DNA of 41,027 nucleotides from the NCBI GenBank assembly GCA_013388525.1, contig JACAFA010000256.1:1-41027 (forward strand), written 5' to 3'. Below, piece after piece: positions 24,677 to 33,512 of the stretch; positions within the stretch are counted from its first letter, which is position 1, and the number at the start of each line of letters is the position of its first letter. Source of the stretch: Ignavibacteriaceae bacterium. GTDB taxonomy: Bacteria; Bacteroidota; Ignavibacteria; Ignavibacteriales; Ignavibacteriaceae. Position numbers and translations under genes: made by a program. The notes under the pieces are model-generated. The model ran no database searches, was not told where the DNA came from, and worked only from the letters and a program-made list of their open reading frames with translations.

Positions 24677-25582
24677 ATGAAAAAAATTTTAACATATTTG
24701 ATTATTTCAGCAACTGTATTTGCCCTGGTTAGTTGCGATAAACCTGCACCGACAGAACTCATAGACGACACAACCGATGATTTCGAAGTTGAAGTACTAA
24801 ATAAAGATCTTGATAGCCCTTATTTCAGCGGGACTGATACATCCGGAATTACACAGGATATTACCGGTCTAATTAATCTTATTTCGGTAAGCGGAATTAA
24901 AATTACTACTGAAAATAAAACCAGCGAATTGTCCCTTGCACAGGGTATGTTTTTTGATAAATCGAAACCAATAAAAGATTCACATGGAAGATTGCTGGCT
25001 TATAAAACAATTATTCCCGGAACTATTAAGTTCAATGGAACTGAAGCTCATATAGTACCTTACGTAATCAAATTCAGAGAAAGCGGAATGCCGAAAGATA
25101 CCCTGATTGGAGGAAAATATCTTCTCTACAACATCTATGGCGGATATCCGGATCCTTTTTACTTCAGCTATAACTCTAATGTTAGTTTTGAATTCGATCC
25201 AATATTACCGGGAGAAAATATCTCATTCAACATTCAAACTCCTCACGAGATAACCGGGGTAGTAAGTTTAAGCGGAAAGAAAATAAGTCGAAATCTTGAA
25301 GTTAATCTGAACTGGAACGGAAGAGGAGAAAAAAGAATTTCGGTTGTTGTTGGTTTGATGCGTCAGGGTCAGCTTCAATCAATCCCGGTTTATAAAATAA
25401 AAACTCCTGATGATGGTGAACTAAGAATTCCGGGCAGGTATCTCAATCAGCTTCCGTTAGATAGATTTGAAAAAATTGTTTTTACTTTCGTAAGGAGTTA
25501 CGAAGGCTATCGGGGTAGTGGAGTTAATGAGTTATTAGTTTCATCACAAAGTATTCACAGTATAGTTATAGATATTCCTTGA
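24677..25582 (+). CDS. Uncharacterised lipoprotein, first gene of an envelope operon
   Basis: 301 residues; family not recognised. Lipoprotein signal MKKILTYLIISATVFALVSC with the lipid-modified Cys20, then acidic DKPAPTELIDDTTDDFEVEV. The rest looks beta-rich: SGIKITTENKTSELSLAQGM, ending VYKIKTPDDGELRIPGRYLNQLPL and a basic-aromatic VFTFVRSYEGYRGS. Its TGA overlaps the TTG start of the next gene (TTGA), so the lipoprotein and the barrel-transglutaminase protein are translationally coupled and probably interact at the outer membrane. No ribosome-binding site is obvious before ATG 24677. It resembles the neighbouring 23575 lipoprotein in length and layout but not in sequence. Confidence 0.83.
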   Translation: MKKILTYLIISATVFALVSCDKPAPTELIDDTTDDFEVEVLNKDLDSPYFSGTDTSGITQDITGLINLISVSGIKITTENKTSELSLAQGMFFDKSKPIKDSHGRLLAYKTIIPGTIKFNGTEAHIVPYVIKFRESGMPKDTLIGGKYLLYNIYGGYPDPFYFSYNSNVSFEFDPILPGENISFNIQTPHEITGVVSLSGKKISRNLEVNLNWNGRGEKRISVVVGLMRQGQLQSIPVYKIKTPDDGELRIPGRYLNQLPLDRFEKIVFTFVRSYEGYRGSGVNELLVSSQSIHSIVIDIP

Positions 25583-27552
25583 GAAAAATATTTTTAATTT
25601 TTTTATCATTTATGGCTTTGAACTTAAAAATATTACCGCAGAGTTCTTTCGGTTTGTCCGGATATTGGGGACTGCAGGAATCCCTTACGATCCCGTTTTA
25701 TAACTACGAAAGTAATTCATCAAACTATTTTGGAATTAAGGATTGGGGAATATCGCTGCAATATGGTGCTGAATTTTCAGGCAGTGTTAACACCAGTTTA
25801 TACCTTCTTGCAATAGTTAAAAAATTAGGTAACCATTCTCTGTCAGCGAGATTTACGCCTGGCTATCAAAAAGAATTTTTATTTGCAACAGGTGAGGCAA
25901 TAATTATTAACGATACAACAACTCAATCTCTCGAAGCTAATTACAATTACAAGGAACTTTTCGGATTTGGTTATTCGTACGCATTCAATGAACAGTTTAG
26001 TGCAGGTTTGGCAGTGCGTTTTTTCAATCAGAATTTTAATCAGCAGATTGTTAAACCTGTTTTTGGTGATACGCTATATCTTGTTCGTGAGACTTTAGAC
26101 GAAAAAGTGAATATGTGGAATGCTGATATTGGCATTGATTTTATTCTTAGCAAACAATTTCAATTCAGAGCTGCCTCTATTAATTTGTTTAACTATAAAG
26201 ATGAAATAATGAATGAAGAATTTCAGAAGTTTCAAATGGAGCAGAAAAGAGGAGCGCTTCTGATAGCAAGTTATCTTCCGGCTGATTATTTAAATCTTCA
26301 TTTCTTATATGAAACCACCAGCTCTTTCCAGGTTAGTCTTACAGGTTTAGCAAACAGAATTACTTATGGCTTAACTGCTTTTCACGATTATTATCAGGAA
26401 CCATACATTGCCGGTATTATTCCTGCGGTTGGATACAGAACAAGTTTGTTTGAAATTCTCGTCAGCGGTGTTAAATATTTTTCCGATAGAACTACCAACT
26501 CAGGCTTTTCAAAATTTTACGAAGAAGGAATTCACAATATCATCAACAACAGGTACAGTTTTGATAAGATAGTACTGAGCCTTGCGGTTAATGTAAGCAG
26601 TACTCCCGAAAAGAAAGTGGAATTAATTGGTGTTGAAATTGTTCGTGATATTTATCCCGCCTTTTATGATAAATACATCAATGAACCTTTTGCCTATGGA
26701 AAAGTAGTAAACATTTCTGATAAAGCTGTTAGTGTAATACCTTCTGTGAGAATAGAAGGAGTAACAGAAGACAAAATTCAATCACCTCCGCAGATGATTG
26801 CCGCGAAAGATACTGCAACAGTACCTTTTTATCTTATTATTCCTGATAAATATTTTATTGACAAGACAATGTTATCTTATGCAGACTTTTATATTACAGC
26901 TTCATCGACTGAACCCGATGCTCAACTTCAGAAAGCAGCACTGATAAATAGTATGAATAGCTGGGATGGAAACGTAGCCAATCTAAGATATTTTATTATA
27001 AGAGAAATGGAATACTCAATGAACATCTCAAAGAAAATTTTAAGTGAAAACAAAACAGTGCTCGATACCATTCCATCAGACTTGTCTGCTTTTTATAAAT
27101 CGAAATTTATTTTTAATGATTTTGTAAAAAAGCTTGTTTACACTTCTGACCCTCGAGCAACAGCCGAGTATGTTCAGTTTCCGAAACAGACTCTGGAATT
27201 AAAAGGCGGTGACTGTGATGATTTAAGTGTGGCATATTCTTCTTTGCTTGAAAGTGTTGGTGTGCAAACTGCACTTGTTGATTATAAAGGAGATGGTGAG
27301 ATCAGACATGTAAATGTTCTGGTCAATACTGGTTTAGAACCTGCACGGGCAAAGTTAATTACGAATAATGATTCAAAATATTTCATCAGAAAAAATGAAC
27401 TGGATAAAGATGAAGTCTGGATTCCTGTTGAAACAACTTCTCTTACTAATTTTGATGAAGCATGGAATATTGGTGTTGAAAAATTTAACAGCGAAGCAAT
27501 TGAAAATCTTGGGCTGGTTAAAAATAAAGTTGAAATAATTGATGTTTATTAA
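25579..27552 (+). CDS. Beta-barrel-like protein fused to a transglutaminase-like domain
   Basis: 657 residues, TTG start overlapping the previous stop. Signal peptide to about residue 21 (FLSFMALNLKILPQ). Residues about 25-340 are alternating beta-strands typical of an outer-membrane barrel (LGNHSLSARFTPGYQ, GFGYSYAFNEQFSAGLAVRF, YGLTAFHDYYQEPYIAG). Residues 345-440 form a small beta domain (VELIGVEIVRDIYPAFYDKY). Residues about 465-640 are a transglutaminase-like cysteine-protease domain: FPKQTLELKGGDCDDLSVAY with Cys546, EIRHVNVLV with His577 and a possible third residue in VWIPVETTSL (Glu618, Asp being more usual). An enzymatic domain on a barrel is unusual; the substrate is unknown. Sixteen bases separate it from the FecR-TPR gene. 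Peptidase, transglutaminase or structural function are all possible. Confidence 0.82.
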   Translation: MRKIFLIFLSFMALNLKILPQSSFGLSGYWGLQESLTIPFYNYESNSSNYFGIKDWGISLQYGAEFSGSVNTSLYLLAIVKKLGNHSLSARFTPGYQKEFLFATGEAIIINDTTTQSLEANYNYKELFGFGYSYAFNEQFSAGLAVRFFNQNFNQQIVKPVFGDTLYLVRETLDEKVNMWNADIGIDFILSKQFQFRAASINLFNYKDEIMNEEFQKFQMEQKRGALLIASYLPADYLNLHFLYETTSSFQVSLTGLANRITYGLTAFHDYYQEPYIAGIIPAVGYRTSLFEILVSGVKYFSDRTTNSGFSKFYEEGIHNIINNRYSFDKIVLSLAVNVSSTPEKKVELIGVEIVRDIYPAFYDKYINEPFAYGKVVNISDKAVSVIPSVRIEGVTEDKIQSPPQMIAAKDTATVPFYLIIPDKYFIDKTMLSYADFYITASSTEPDAQLQKAALINSMNSWDGNVANLRYFIIREMEYSMNISKKILSENKTVLDTIPSDLSAFYKSKFIFNDFVKKLVYTSDPRATAEYVQFPKQTLELKGGDCDDLSVAYSSLLESVGVQTALVDYKGDGEIRHVNVLVNTGLEPARAKLITNNDSKYFIRKNELDKDEVWIPVETTSLTNFDEAWNIGVEKFNSEAIENLGLVKNKVEIIDVY

Positions 27553-27567
27553 TCAGGAGATATTAAA

Positions 27568-28278
27568 ATGTTAAATAAATTTAAATCCCGTTTCGCAGCA
27601 AAAACTTTTTTGATTTTGCTTTTACTGATTCCTCCAATTGCTGCGCAGGAATTCAAAGCAACAAATGTTAAAGGTGACGTAAAATATCAGTCAGGTACAT
27701 CTGAAATCTGGACCGAAGTTAAGGAAGGAACAATCCTGCATCCTGATGATATTGTTTCCACAGGTGAAAAATCTTCTGTTCAGATTAAAGAAAGCGGAAA
27801 TATTATTTCTCTTGGAGAAACTTCTGCTCTGTCTTTATCAAGTATCAGGACTATGAGTACCGATGAATTGCTGCTGGCACTTGCAATGGAAGATATGATA
27901 AACGCACCTAAAACAAATGGGAAGAAGAATTCCGGCAACACAGCTGTATATGGAAATAAAGAAGGAGATGCAAAGAATTCGGAAATAAAGGCAGATGATT
28001 TTGGAATAAAAAGATTAAATGGTGCAATGCAGCTTGCACAAAACGGATTCAAAGAATCTTCAGTTATTTTTGCTAAAGAAACTTACAGAAAATACCCTTA
28101 CTCTAAACAAATACCTTCTTACAGAATTTTCTTTACCGATATTCTTTTTGAAAAAGGTTTGTATGAAGAAGCCCTTGGTGAATACCTGGATATTGCTAAA
28201 CTTGATCTTAGCAAAGAACAAAAGTCGAAAGTTGAATTGCAAACTCAAACTATTAATAAAATCTTACTTAATAAATAA
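27568..28278 (+). CDS. FecR-domain protein with TPR-like C-terminus
   Basis: 236 residues. Signal peptide MLNKFKSRFAAKTFLILLLL..IPPIAAQ, then a FecR-like domain (about 28-100): ATNVKGDVKYQSG, KEGTILHPDDIVSTGEKSSVQI and GNIISLGETSALSLSSI, matching the 'G-x-V...G..l..gD.i.T' FecR consensus. An acidic/glycine linker (MINAPKTNGKKNSGNTAVYG) leads to a helical region of two TPR-like repeats (AMQLAQNGFKESSVIFAKETY, LFEKGLYEEALGEYLDIAKL). It is not an anti-sigma factor: no membrane helix beyond the signal, no N-terminal cytoplasmic domain and no sigma gene beside it. It is likely a periplasmic protein using the FecR fold for ligand binding. AGGAG precedes ATG 27568. Last gene of the operon, followed by a terminator. 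Confidence 0.85.
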   Translation: MLNKFKSRFAAKTFLILLLLIPPIAAQEFKATNVKGDVKYQSGTSEIWTEVKEGTILHPDDIVSTGEKSSVQIKESGNIISLGETSALSLSSIRTMSTDELLLALAMEDMINAPKTNGKKNSGNTAVYGNKEGDAKNSEIKADDFGIKRLNGAMQLAQNGFKESSVIFAKETYRKYPYSKQIPSYRIFFTDILFEKGLYEEALGEYLDIAKLDLSKEQKSKVELQTQTINKILLNK

Positions 28279-28287
28279 TTTAAGAAC

Positions 28288-28320
28288 AGCCCCGACAGAA
28301 AAGGCGGGGCTTTTGCCTTT
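28288..28320 (+). terminator. Terminator closing the 24677-28278 operon
   Basis: AGCCCCG (28288-28294) pairs with CGGGGCT (28305-28311), a perfect 7-bp stem, followed by TTTGCCTTT. Ten bases after the stop codon. Confidence 0.88.
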
Positions 28321-28397
28321 CTGAAGTTTTCTCTTCTGGATTATTTCCCTCAAATAATTATATTCCAAACAATATTTTTTTTATTCAGGAAATAATA

Positions 28398-30392
28398 ATG
28401 AAGAAAAATTTTACTACACTCTTTTTGATAACTTTTCTTGCTTTAACATCTTTCATAGTTTCTCAGGAGAATGACTATATTCCGGGAGAGCTCATCATTC
28501 AGTTCAAAGAAAAAATTTCCATTGACTCCTTTGAAGAGAGTTATGCCGATATTGAATTGGAAAACATCAGACTTCTTTCAGACAGGATGAACATTTGGTG
28601 GGTTAGATATAACTCAGAAGAATTCGACGATGCTGAAATAAGATTCAGGATTAGTAAAGATTTTCGCGTAAATATAGTTCAGTTCAATCATAGAGTTGTG
28701 TTAAGAGAATCGTTTGATGAATTCGCCGAAGTGCTGGCAAATTTCCCGGATGATCCTATGTTTAATCAACAATGGGGATTACATAACACCGGACAATCAG
28801 GCGGAACTCCCGACGCAGATATTGATGCACCGGAAGCCTGGGATATTGCAACCGGAGGAGTAACAGCTCTCGGCGATACTATTGTTGTAGCGATAGTTGA
28901 CGGTGGCTGTCAGTTAAATCATCCCGATCTGAATTACTGGTATAACTGGCACGAAATACAAGGTAATGGAATTGATGATGACGGCAACGGCTACATTGAC
29001 GATTTCAGAGGATGGAATGCTTATAATAACACACCTAATGTTCCCGGTAGCGGGCACGGAACACATGTAGCAGGAATTTCCGGAGCGAAAGGAAATAATA
29101 ATCTGGGTGTTTCCGGTGTTAACTGGAACGTAAAAGTAATGCCTATCGCAGGCTCATCTTCAAGTGAAGCTACAGTCGTTGCTGCATACGCTTATGCTCT
29201 TGAACTCAGAGCACAATACAATTCAACTAACGGTGCGCTTGGTGCTTTTGTGGTTGCAACAAATTCTTCTTTTGGTGTTGATTATGGTCAACCTGCCAAT
29301 TATCCAATCTGGTGTGCAATGTATGATTCTCTCGGTGTTCAGGGAATATTAAGCTGCGGTGCAACAGCCAATCTGAATATAAATATAGATATTATGGGCG
29401 ATATTCCCACCGCTTGTCCAAGCGATTATATGATTGCAGTAACAAATACTACCAGAAATGATTTAAAAAATAGTGGTGCAGCATACGGACTTACAACTAT
29501 AGATCTGGGAGCGCCAGGAACAAGTATTCTTAGTACCTACCCAACAAGCACCTATTCAACATTAACAGGGACGTCAATGGCAACTCCGATGGTTACCGGT
29601 GCAATAGCTTTAATGTATGCAGCTGCTGATATTTCAAGAATGAATTTTTACAACTCTAATCTTTTTGCCGGAACGCTGATGTTCAGAGATGTTTTATTTA
29701 ACGGCGTCGATTCAATTTCTGCACTTCAGGGAATTACTGTAACGGGTGGAAGACTTAACGTTTATAATGCTGTAATGGAAATATCTTCGCCGATTGTTCC
29801 TGTTGAATTAGTTTCTTTTAATTATGAATTACTCAATGGATCTGTTAATCTCAACTGGATTACCGCCACAGAAATTAATAACCGGGGATTTGAGATTCTT
29901 CGCTTTGCTCAGAATAACAATGTCTGGGAAAATATTGGATTCGTTCCGGGATTTGGCACAACAACAGAACCGAAATCTTATTCCTTTATTGATAACGAAG
30001 TTTCTGATGGAATTTACAGTTACAGATTAAAGCAAATTGATATGAATGGTCAGTATGAATACTCAGATGTAATTGAAATAGATATAAAAACTCCAAATAA
30101 ATTTTCTTTAGAACAGAATTATCCAAATCCGTTTAATCCGAAAACCAATATTCAGTATGCAATTGGCAGCAGGCAATTTGTAACATTAAAAGTTTACGAT
30201 GTTCTGGGAAATGAAATTGCAACATTGGTTAATGAAGAGAAGCCAGCGGGTGAATATGAAGTTGAATTCAATCTCAACACTACTTCTGATAAGTCATTCC
30301 GGCTTGTCTGGAATCTGAGCAGCGGAGTTTATTTCTATAAACTTACTGCCGAAACATTTTCTGAAACGAAGAAGATGATTCTTGCGAAATAA
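28398..30392 (+). CDS. Subtilisin-like (S8) peptidase with T9SS sorting domain
   Basis: 664 residues. Signal peptide (to about residue 22) and propeptide-like region (22-110, opening YIPGELIIQFKEK). S8 catalytic triad: Asp168 (AIVDGGCQLNHPDL), His220 (GSGHGTHVAG) and Ser393 (LTGTSMATPMVTGA); Asn289 in ATNSSFG is a candidate oxyanion residue. Asp is followed by GG rather than the usual TG/SG. A Ca-binding-like loop DDDGNGYIDDF lies at about 194. Residues 460-570 form a beta-sandwich (PVELVSFNY ... SLNW-type, GFVPGFGTTTEPKSYSF) also present in the next gene. The C-terminus is a T9SS sorting domain (NYPNPFNPKTNIQY, VYDVLGNEIATLVN, TKKMILAK). A secreted or surface protease. No RBS beyond AGGAA. 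Not followed by a clear terminator. Confidence 0.95.
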   Translation: MKKNFTTLFLITFLALTSFIVSQENDYIPGELIIQFKEKISIDSFEESYADIELENIRLLSDRMNIWWVRYNSEEFDDAEIRFRISKDFRVNIVQFNHRVVLRESFDEFAEVLANFPDDPMFNQQWGLHNTGQSGGTPDADIDAPEAWDIATGGVTALGDTIVVAIVDGGCQLNHPDLNYWYNWHEIQGNGIDDDGNGYIDDFRGWNAYNNTPNVPGSGHGTHVAGISGAKGNNNLGVSGVNWNVKVMPIAGSSSSEATVVAAYAYALELRAQYNSTNGALGAFVVATNSSFGVDYGQPANYPIWCAMYDSLGVQGILSCGATANLNINIDIMGDIPTACPSDYMIAVTNTTRNDLKNSGAAYGLTTIDLGAPGTSILSTYPTSTYSTLTGTSMATPMVTGAIALMYAAADISRMNFYNSNLFAGTLMFRDVLFNGVDSISALQGITVTGGRLNVYNAVMEISSPIVPVELVSFNYELLNGSVNLNWITATEINNRGFEILRFAQNNNVWENIGFVPGFGTTTEPKSYSFIDNEVSDGIYSYRLKQIDMNGQYEYSDVIEIDIKTPNKFSLEQNYPNPFNPKTNIQYAIGSRQFVTLKVYDVLGNEIATLVNEEKPAGEYEVEFNLNTTSDKSFRLVWNLSSGVYFYKLTAETFSETKKMILAK

Positions 30393-30485
30393 TGCTAGCA
30401 AATTTGATTAATGTTGTGATTAAAATAAAAAATTGGCAAATTGCTTTTGGAAAACATATTCATAAACAAAAAATAAGAGGTGTAA

Positions 30486-32711
30486 ATGAAAAAAATATTG
30501 GTGTTACTTTGTTTTTTACCAATTGTATTTGTTTTCACAATTGAAGGCATTGCTCAATCAAATAACCCGGTAATTAATCCTGCTCTGCAGGTAGTTCTAC
30601 TTGATGCCGGCAGCAATGATAAGATTGATGTTTATGCTACGTTACGTGATCAATATTCTTTCGATGATTTAAGAATGCAGACTGCTTTCCTTCCAAAAAA
30701 GGAAAGACAAAAGGAAGTTGTTAGAATTCTGCGTTCATTTGCTTTTGAAAAGCAGCAATCTGTTCGAAATTATCTCGAGGATGCAAAGCAGCAAAATCTT
30801 GTAAGTAAAATTGATATTCTCTGGGCAGCAAACACAATAGTTTTTTCTGCTGTACCGGAAGTCATTTACTATCTTGCGGAAAATTTTGATGAAATAGCAG
30901 AGATAAGATATGATCCTCAAATAGATGAAAATTTGTTAATTGACCCAACAGAAGATATGCAGACATATTATCCACCCTCGCCAAATGACAATCCAGCTCC
31001 TCAGCCGGGATTGGTTTTGATTAATGCACCATCGGTTTGGGCAGCTGGTGACAGCGGACAGGGGATACTTACTGCAAATCATGATTCCGGATGTTTCTGG
31101 GCTCATCCTGATCTTATCAACCAGATATGGCACAATCTCGGTGAGGATGCTAATGGTAATGGTAAAGTAATTATATGGAATGGTTCTGCATGGGTTTTTG
31201 ATCCCGGTGATGTAAATGGTATTGATGATGATGGGAATAGTTATATTGATGATTTTATCGGATGGGATTTTCAGGGAAATGATAACAATCCGGGTCCAAG
31301 CGGAACTCATGGCACAAACACAGCAGGAATTATCTGCGGTGATGGGACTAACGGAACTCAAACCGGAGTTGCTCCTCGTGCAAAGCTAATCAATTGTAAG
31401 TTAAGCGGTGAATCTTCTTCCTGGCTGGCTATTCAATATTCCGTTGCTGCCGGTGTTGATGTTATTACGAGTTCGCATAGTTATAAATGGTATTTCTCTC
31501 CACAGCCAAATTATCCAATGCACAGGCAAATGAATGATTTTGAATTGGCAGCAGGGGTCGTCCATACAAATTCAACCAGCAATGATGGTGGAAATTTAGG
31601 AAGTGCACCTATTCCATTTAATATTGCTGCCCCGGGAAATTCACCTCCAGCATGGTTGCATCCTGATCAAACTTTAATCGGAGGATTGAGTTCAATTATC
31701 GGAGTTGGAAATGTATTAGCTTCAACAGATGTAATTGTCAGCAGTTCTCCTTATGGTCCTGCAACGTGGGAAGATATTCAGATCAATCATCCCAGTTATC
31801 CATATCCAATGCCTCTTGCATATCAGGATTATCCCTATGAAACTATTCCAGGTTCAATGGGTTTGTTAAAGCCTGACGTTTCGGCACCTGGCAATGGAAC
31901 AACAACAACCGCAGATGGCGGAGGTTACGCTTCATTTAGTGGTACATCAGGTGCAACACCTCACGTTTGCGGAACCGCTGCTTTATTACTATCGGTAAAT
32001 CCTAACTTAAACCCTGCAGATGTTAGTATGATTTTGCAGACCACTTCTGTTGACAAAGGTGTTCCGGGAAAAGATCCAAGATATGGCGCCGGAAGAATTG
32101 ATGCATACCAGGCTTATTTGCTTGCATTATCAATGATACCGGTTGAGTTCTCTTCATTTTCAGCAACGGCAAATGAAAATTCTGTAACATTAAACTGGTC
32201 GACTGCTACTGAAACTAACAACTCAGGGTTTTCTGTTGAAAGAAAAACTCCACTTGATGAAAGATGGATTGAGGTTGGTTTTGTACCTGGTTTTGGAAGC
32301 ACAACTGAAAGAAAGAGTTACTCATTTACAGATGTAAATCTATCAATGGGTGCTTACAGTTATAGGCTGAAGCAAATTGATTTTGATGGAACCTATGAAT
32401 ACAGTAACGAAGTTTTTGCAGAGGTAAGTGCACCAAAGAACTTTGCACTATTGCAGAACTACCCGAATCCTTTTAATCCATCAACAACGATTGAGTTTTC
32501 AATTCCCGAAATGAGTAATGTCTCAATTGAAATTTACACTGTAGTTGGTGAGCTTGTTGCAAGTCTTGTAAACCAGAATCTTGATGCAGGTTACCATAGT
32601 TTAAATTTTAATGCAAGTAATCTTCCGTCGGGCACTTATATTTATCAATTGAAAGCAAACGGACAAAACAGAACTTTCGTTGATGTGAAGAAGATGTTAT
32701 TGATGAAGTAA
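30486..32711 (+). CDS. Second subtilisin-like (S8) peptidase with T9SS sorting domain
   Basis: 741 residues. Signal peptide MKKILVLLCFLPIVFVF. The prodomain (about 25-160) is unrelated to that of the upstream protease (DLRMQTAFLPKKERQKEVV). Triad: Asp200 (ANHDSGCFWAHPDL), His275 (SGTHGTNTAG) and Ser488 (FSGTSGATPHVCG). A DDDGNSYIDDFIGW loop and VKPDVSAPG-like (LKPDVSAPGNGT) segment fit. The pre-C-terminal beta-sandwich is near-identical in layout to the neighbour (PVEFSSF, SATENSGF-like, GFVPGFGSTTERKSYSF, YSYRLKQIDFDGTYEYS). T9SS C-terminus NYPNPFNPSTTIEFSIPE, VVGELVASLVN, VKKMLLMK. GAGGTG before ATG 30486. The two genes form a tandem pair of divergent secreted proteases, 93 bases apart, followed by a strong terminator. 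Confidence 0.95.
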   Translation: MKKILVLLCFLPIVFVFTIEGIAQSNNPVINPALQVVLLDAGSNDKIDVYATLRDQYSFDDLRMQTAFLPKKERQKEVVRILRSFAFEKQQSVRNYLEDAKQQNLVSKIDILWAANTIVFSAVPEVIYYLAENFDEIAEIRYDPQIDENLLIDPTEDMQTYYPPSPNDNPAPQPGLVLINAPSVWAAGDSGQGILTANHDSGCFWAHPDLINQIWHNLGEDANGNGKVIIWNGSAWVFDPGDVNGIDDDGNSYIDDFIGWDFQGNDNNPGPSGTHGTNTAGIICGDGTNGTQTGVAPRAKLINCKLSGESSSWLAIQYSVAAGVDVITSSHSYKWYFSPQPNYPMHRQMNDFELAAGVVHTNSTSNDGGNLGSAPIPFNIAAPGNSPPAWLHPDQTLIGGLSSIIGVGNVLASTDVIVSSSPYGPATWEDIQINHPSYPYPMPLAYQDYPYETIPGSMGLLKPDVSAPGNGTTTTADGGGYASFSGTSGATPHVCGTAALLLSVNPNLNPADVSMILQTTSVDKGVPGKDPRYGAGRIDAYQAYLLALSMIPVEFSSFSATANENSVTLNWSTATETNNSGFSVERKTPLDERWIEVGFVPGFGSTTERKSYSFTDVNLSMGAYSYRLKQIDFDGTYEYSNEVFAEVSAPKNFALLQNYPNPFNPSTTIEFSIPEMSNVSIEIYTVVGELVASLVNQNLDAGYHSLNFNASNLPSGTYIYQLKANGQNRTFVDVKKMLLMK

Positions 32712-32746
32712 AATTCATTGATGGTGTATTCTCCGGTAATACTATT

Positions 32747-32782
32747 AATGCCATATCTTTGGGATATGGCATTTTTATTTTT
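32747..32782 (+). terminator. Terminator after the second subtilase
   Basis: AATGCCATATC (32747-32757), loop TTTGG, GATATGGCATT (32763-32773): a perfect 11-bp stem, then TTATTTTT. It insulates the downstream FAH gene, whose start lies only about 15 bases further. Confidence 0.92.
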
Positions 32783-32796
32783 AGAAGGATTTGTTT

Positions 32797-33453
32797 TTGA
32801 AAACAGTAAAAATTAAAAATTCAAAAGAAGAATATACGGTTGGTAAAATAGTCTGTGTTGGTAGAAACTACGCTGAGCATGCGAAAGAACTTGGCAATGA
32901 AGTTCCGGACAAACCGGTGTTATTTCTAAAACCATCTTCAGCTTTAATTTATTCCGGTGGTGAGATTAATCATCCGGATTATGGGAATGAACTTCACCAC
33001 GAAGTCGAGCTTGTTTTGTTGATCGGGGATACTGTGAAAAAAGCGGACAAAGTTAAAGCAGAAAAAGCAATTATCGGATATGGAGTCGGACTCGACATGA
33101 CTTTACGTGATGTTCAGAACGAGCTAAAGAAAAAAGGTAATCCCTGGACATTAGCAAAGTGCTTCGATACTTCTGCAGTAATTTCAGATTTCATTTTGAA
33201 AAAAGATTATCAGTTAAAATCTGAAGAAAGACTGGAGTTGAAAGTTAATGGAGCGGTCAGACAAAGTGATATTCTGAAAAGTATGATTTTTAGTCCCGCA
33301 GAAATTGTGGAATATATTTCTTCAGTAATGACACTCGAAAAAGGAGATTTGATTTTTACCGGAACACCTTCCGGTGTAGGCAAAGTTGGTAGGGGTGATA
33401 AATTAGAAGCTAAACTCGGTGAAGTTGCTCAGTTGATTTGCAGTGTTATATAG
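32797..33453 (+). CDS. Fumarylacetoacetate hydrolase-family protein
   Basis: 218 residues from TTG at 32797, preferred over TTG at 32791 because AAGGA is then 7 bases upstream and because the decayed paralogue at 9047 aligns from this codon. FAH/2-hydroxyhepta-2,4-diene-1,7-dioate isomerase fold: KIVCVGRNYAEHAKELGN, PVLFLKPSSALI, metal ligands Glu69 and Glu71 in HHEVELVLLIG and Asp100 in GVGLDMTLRD, KCFDTSAVIS, and TGTPSGVGK near the C-terminus. Short single-domain FAH proteins are often acylpyruvases or oxaloacetate decarboxylases; the exact substrate is not resolved. It faces ruvA, and a long repeat lies in the convergent gap. Its promoter must sit in or near the terminator region upstream. 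Confidence 0.93.
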   Translation: MKTVKIKNSKEEYTVGKIVCVGRNYAEHAKELGNEVPDKPVLFLKPSSALIYSGGEINHPDYGNELHHEVELVLLIGDTVKKADKVKAEKAIIGYGVGLDMTLRDVQNELKKKGNPWTLAKCFDTSAVISDFILKKDYQLKSEERLELKVNGAVRQSDILKSMIFSPAEIVEYISSVMTLEKGDLIFTGTPSGVGKVGRGDKLEAKLGEVAQLICSVI

Positions 33454-33512
33454 CCACGAATTTTACTAATTAACACCAATTTTTATTAGTGGCAATTGGT
33501 GTAATTAGTGGC
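33453..33512. repeat. 'GCCAC...TAATTA...GTGGC' inverted repeat in a convergent gap
   Basis: The left arm (33453-33481, GCCACGAATTTTACTAATTA... ending CACCAATT) and the right arm (33494-33512, AATTGGTGTAATTAGTGGC) are inverted copies except for a 9-base insertion. ATTAGTGGC is also directly repeated (33485-33493, 33504-33512). It fills the gap between the convergent FAH and ruvA genes, so it can act as a two-way terminator. A partial copy lies at 22728-22757. Confidence 0.75.

Noticed and set aside
27568..28278. FecR-type anti-sigma factor with an ECF sigma gene nearby
   Set aside because: The protein has a cleavable signal peptide and no cytoplasmic domain, and no sigma-factor gene is in the neighbourhood.
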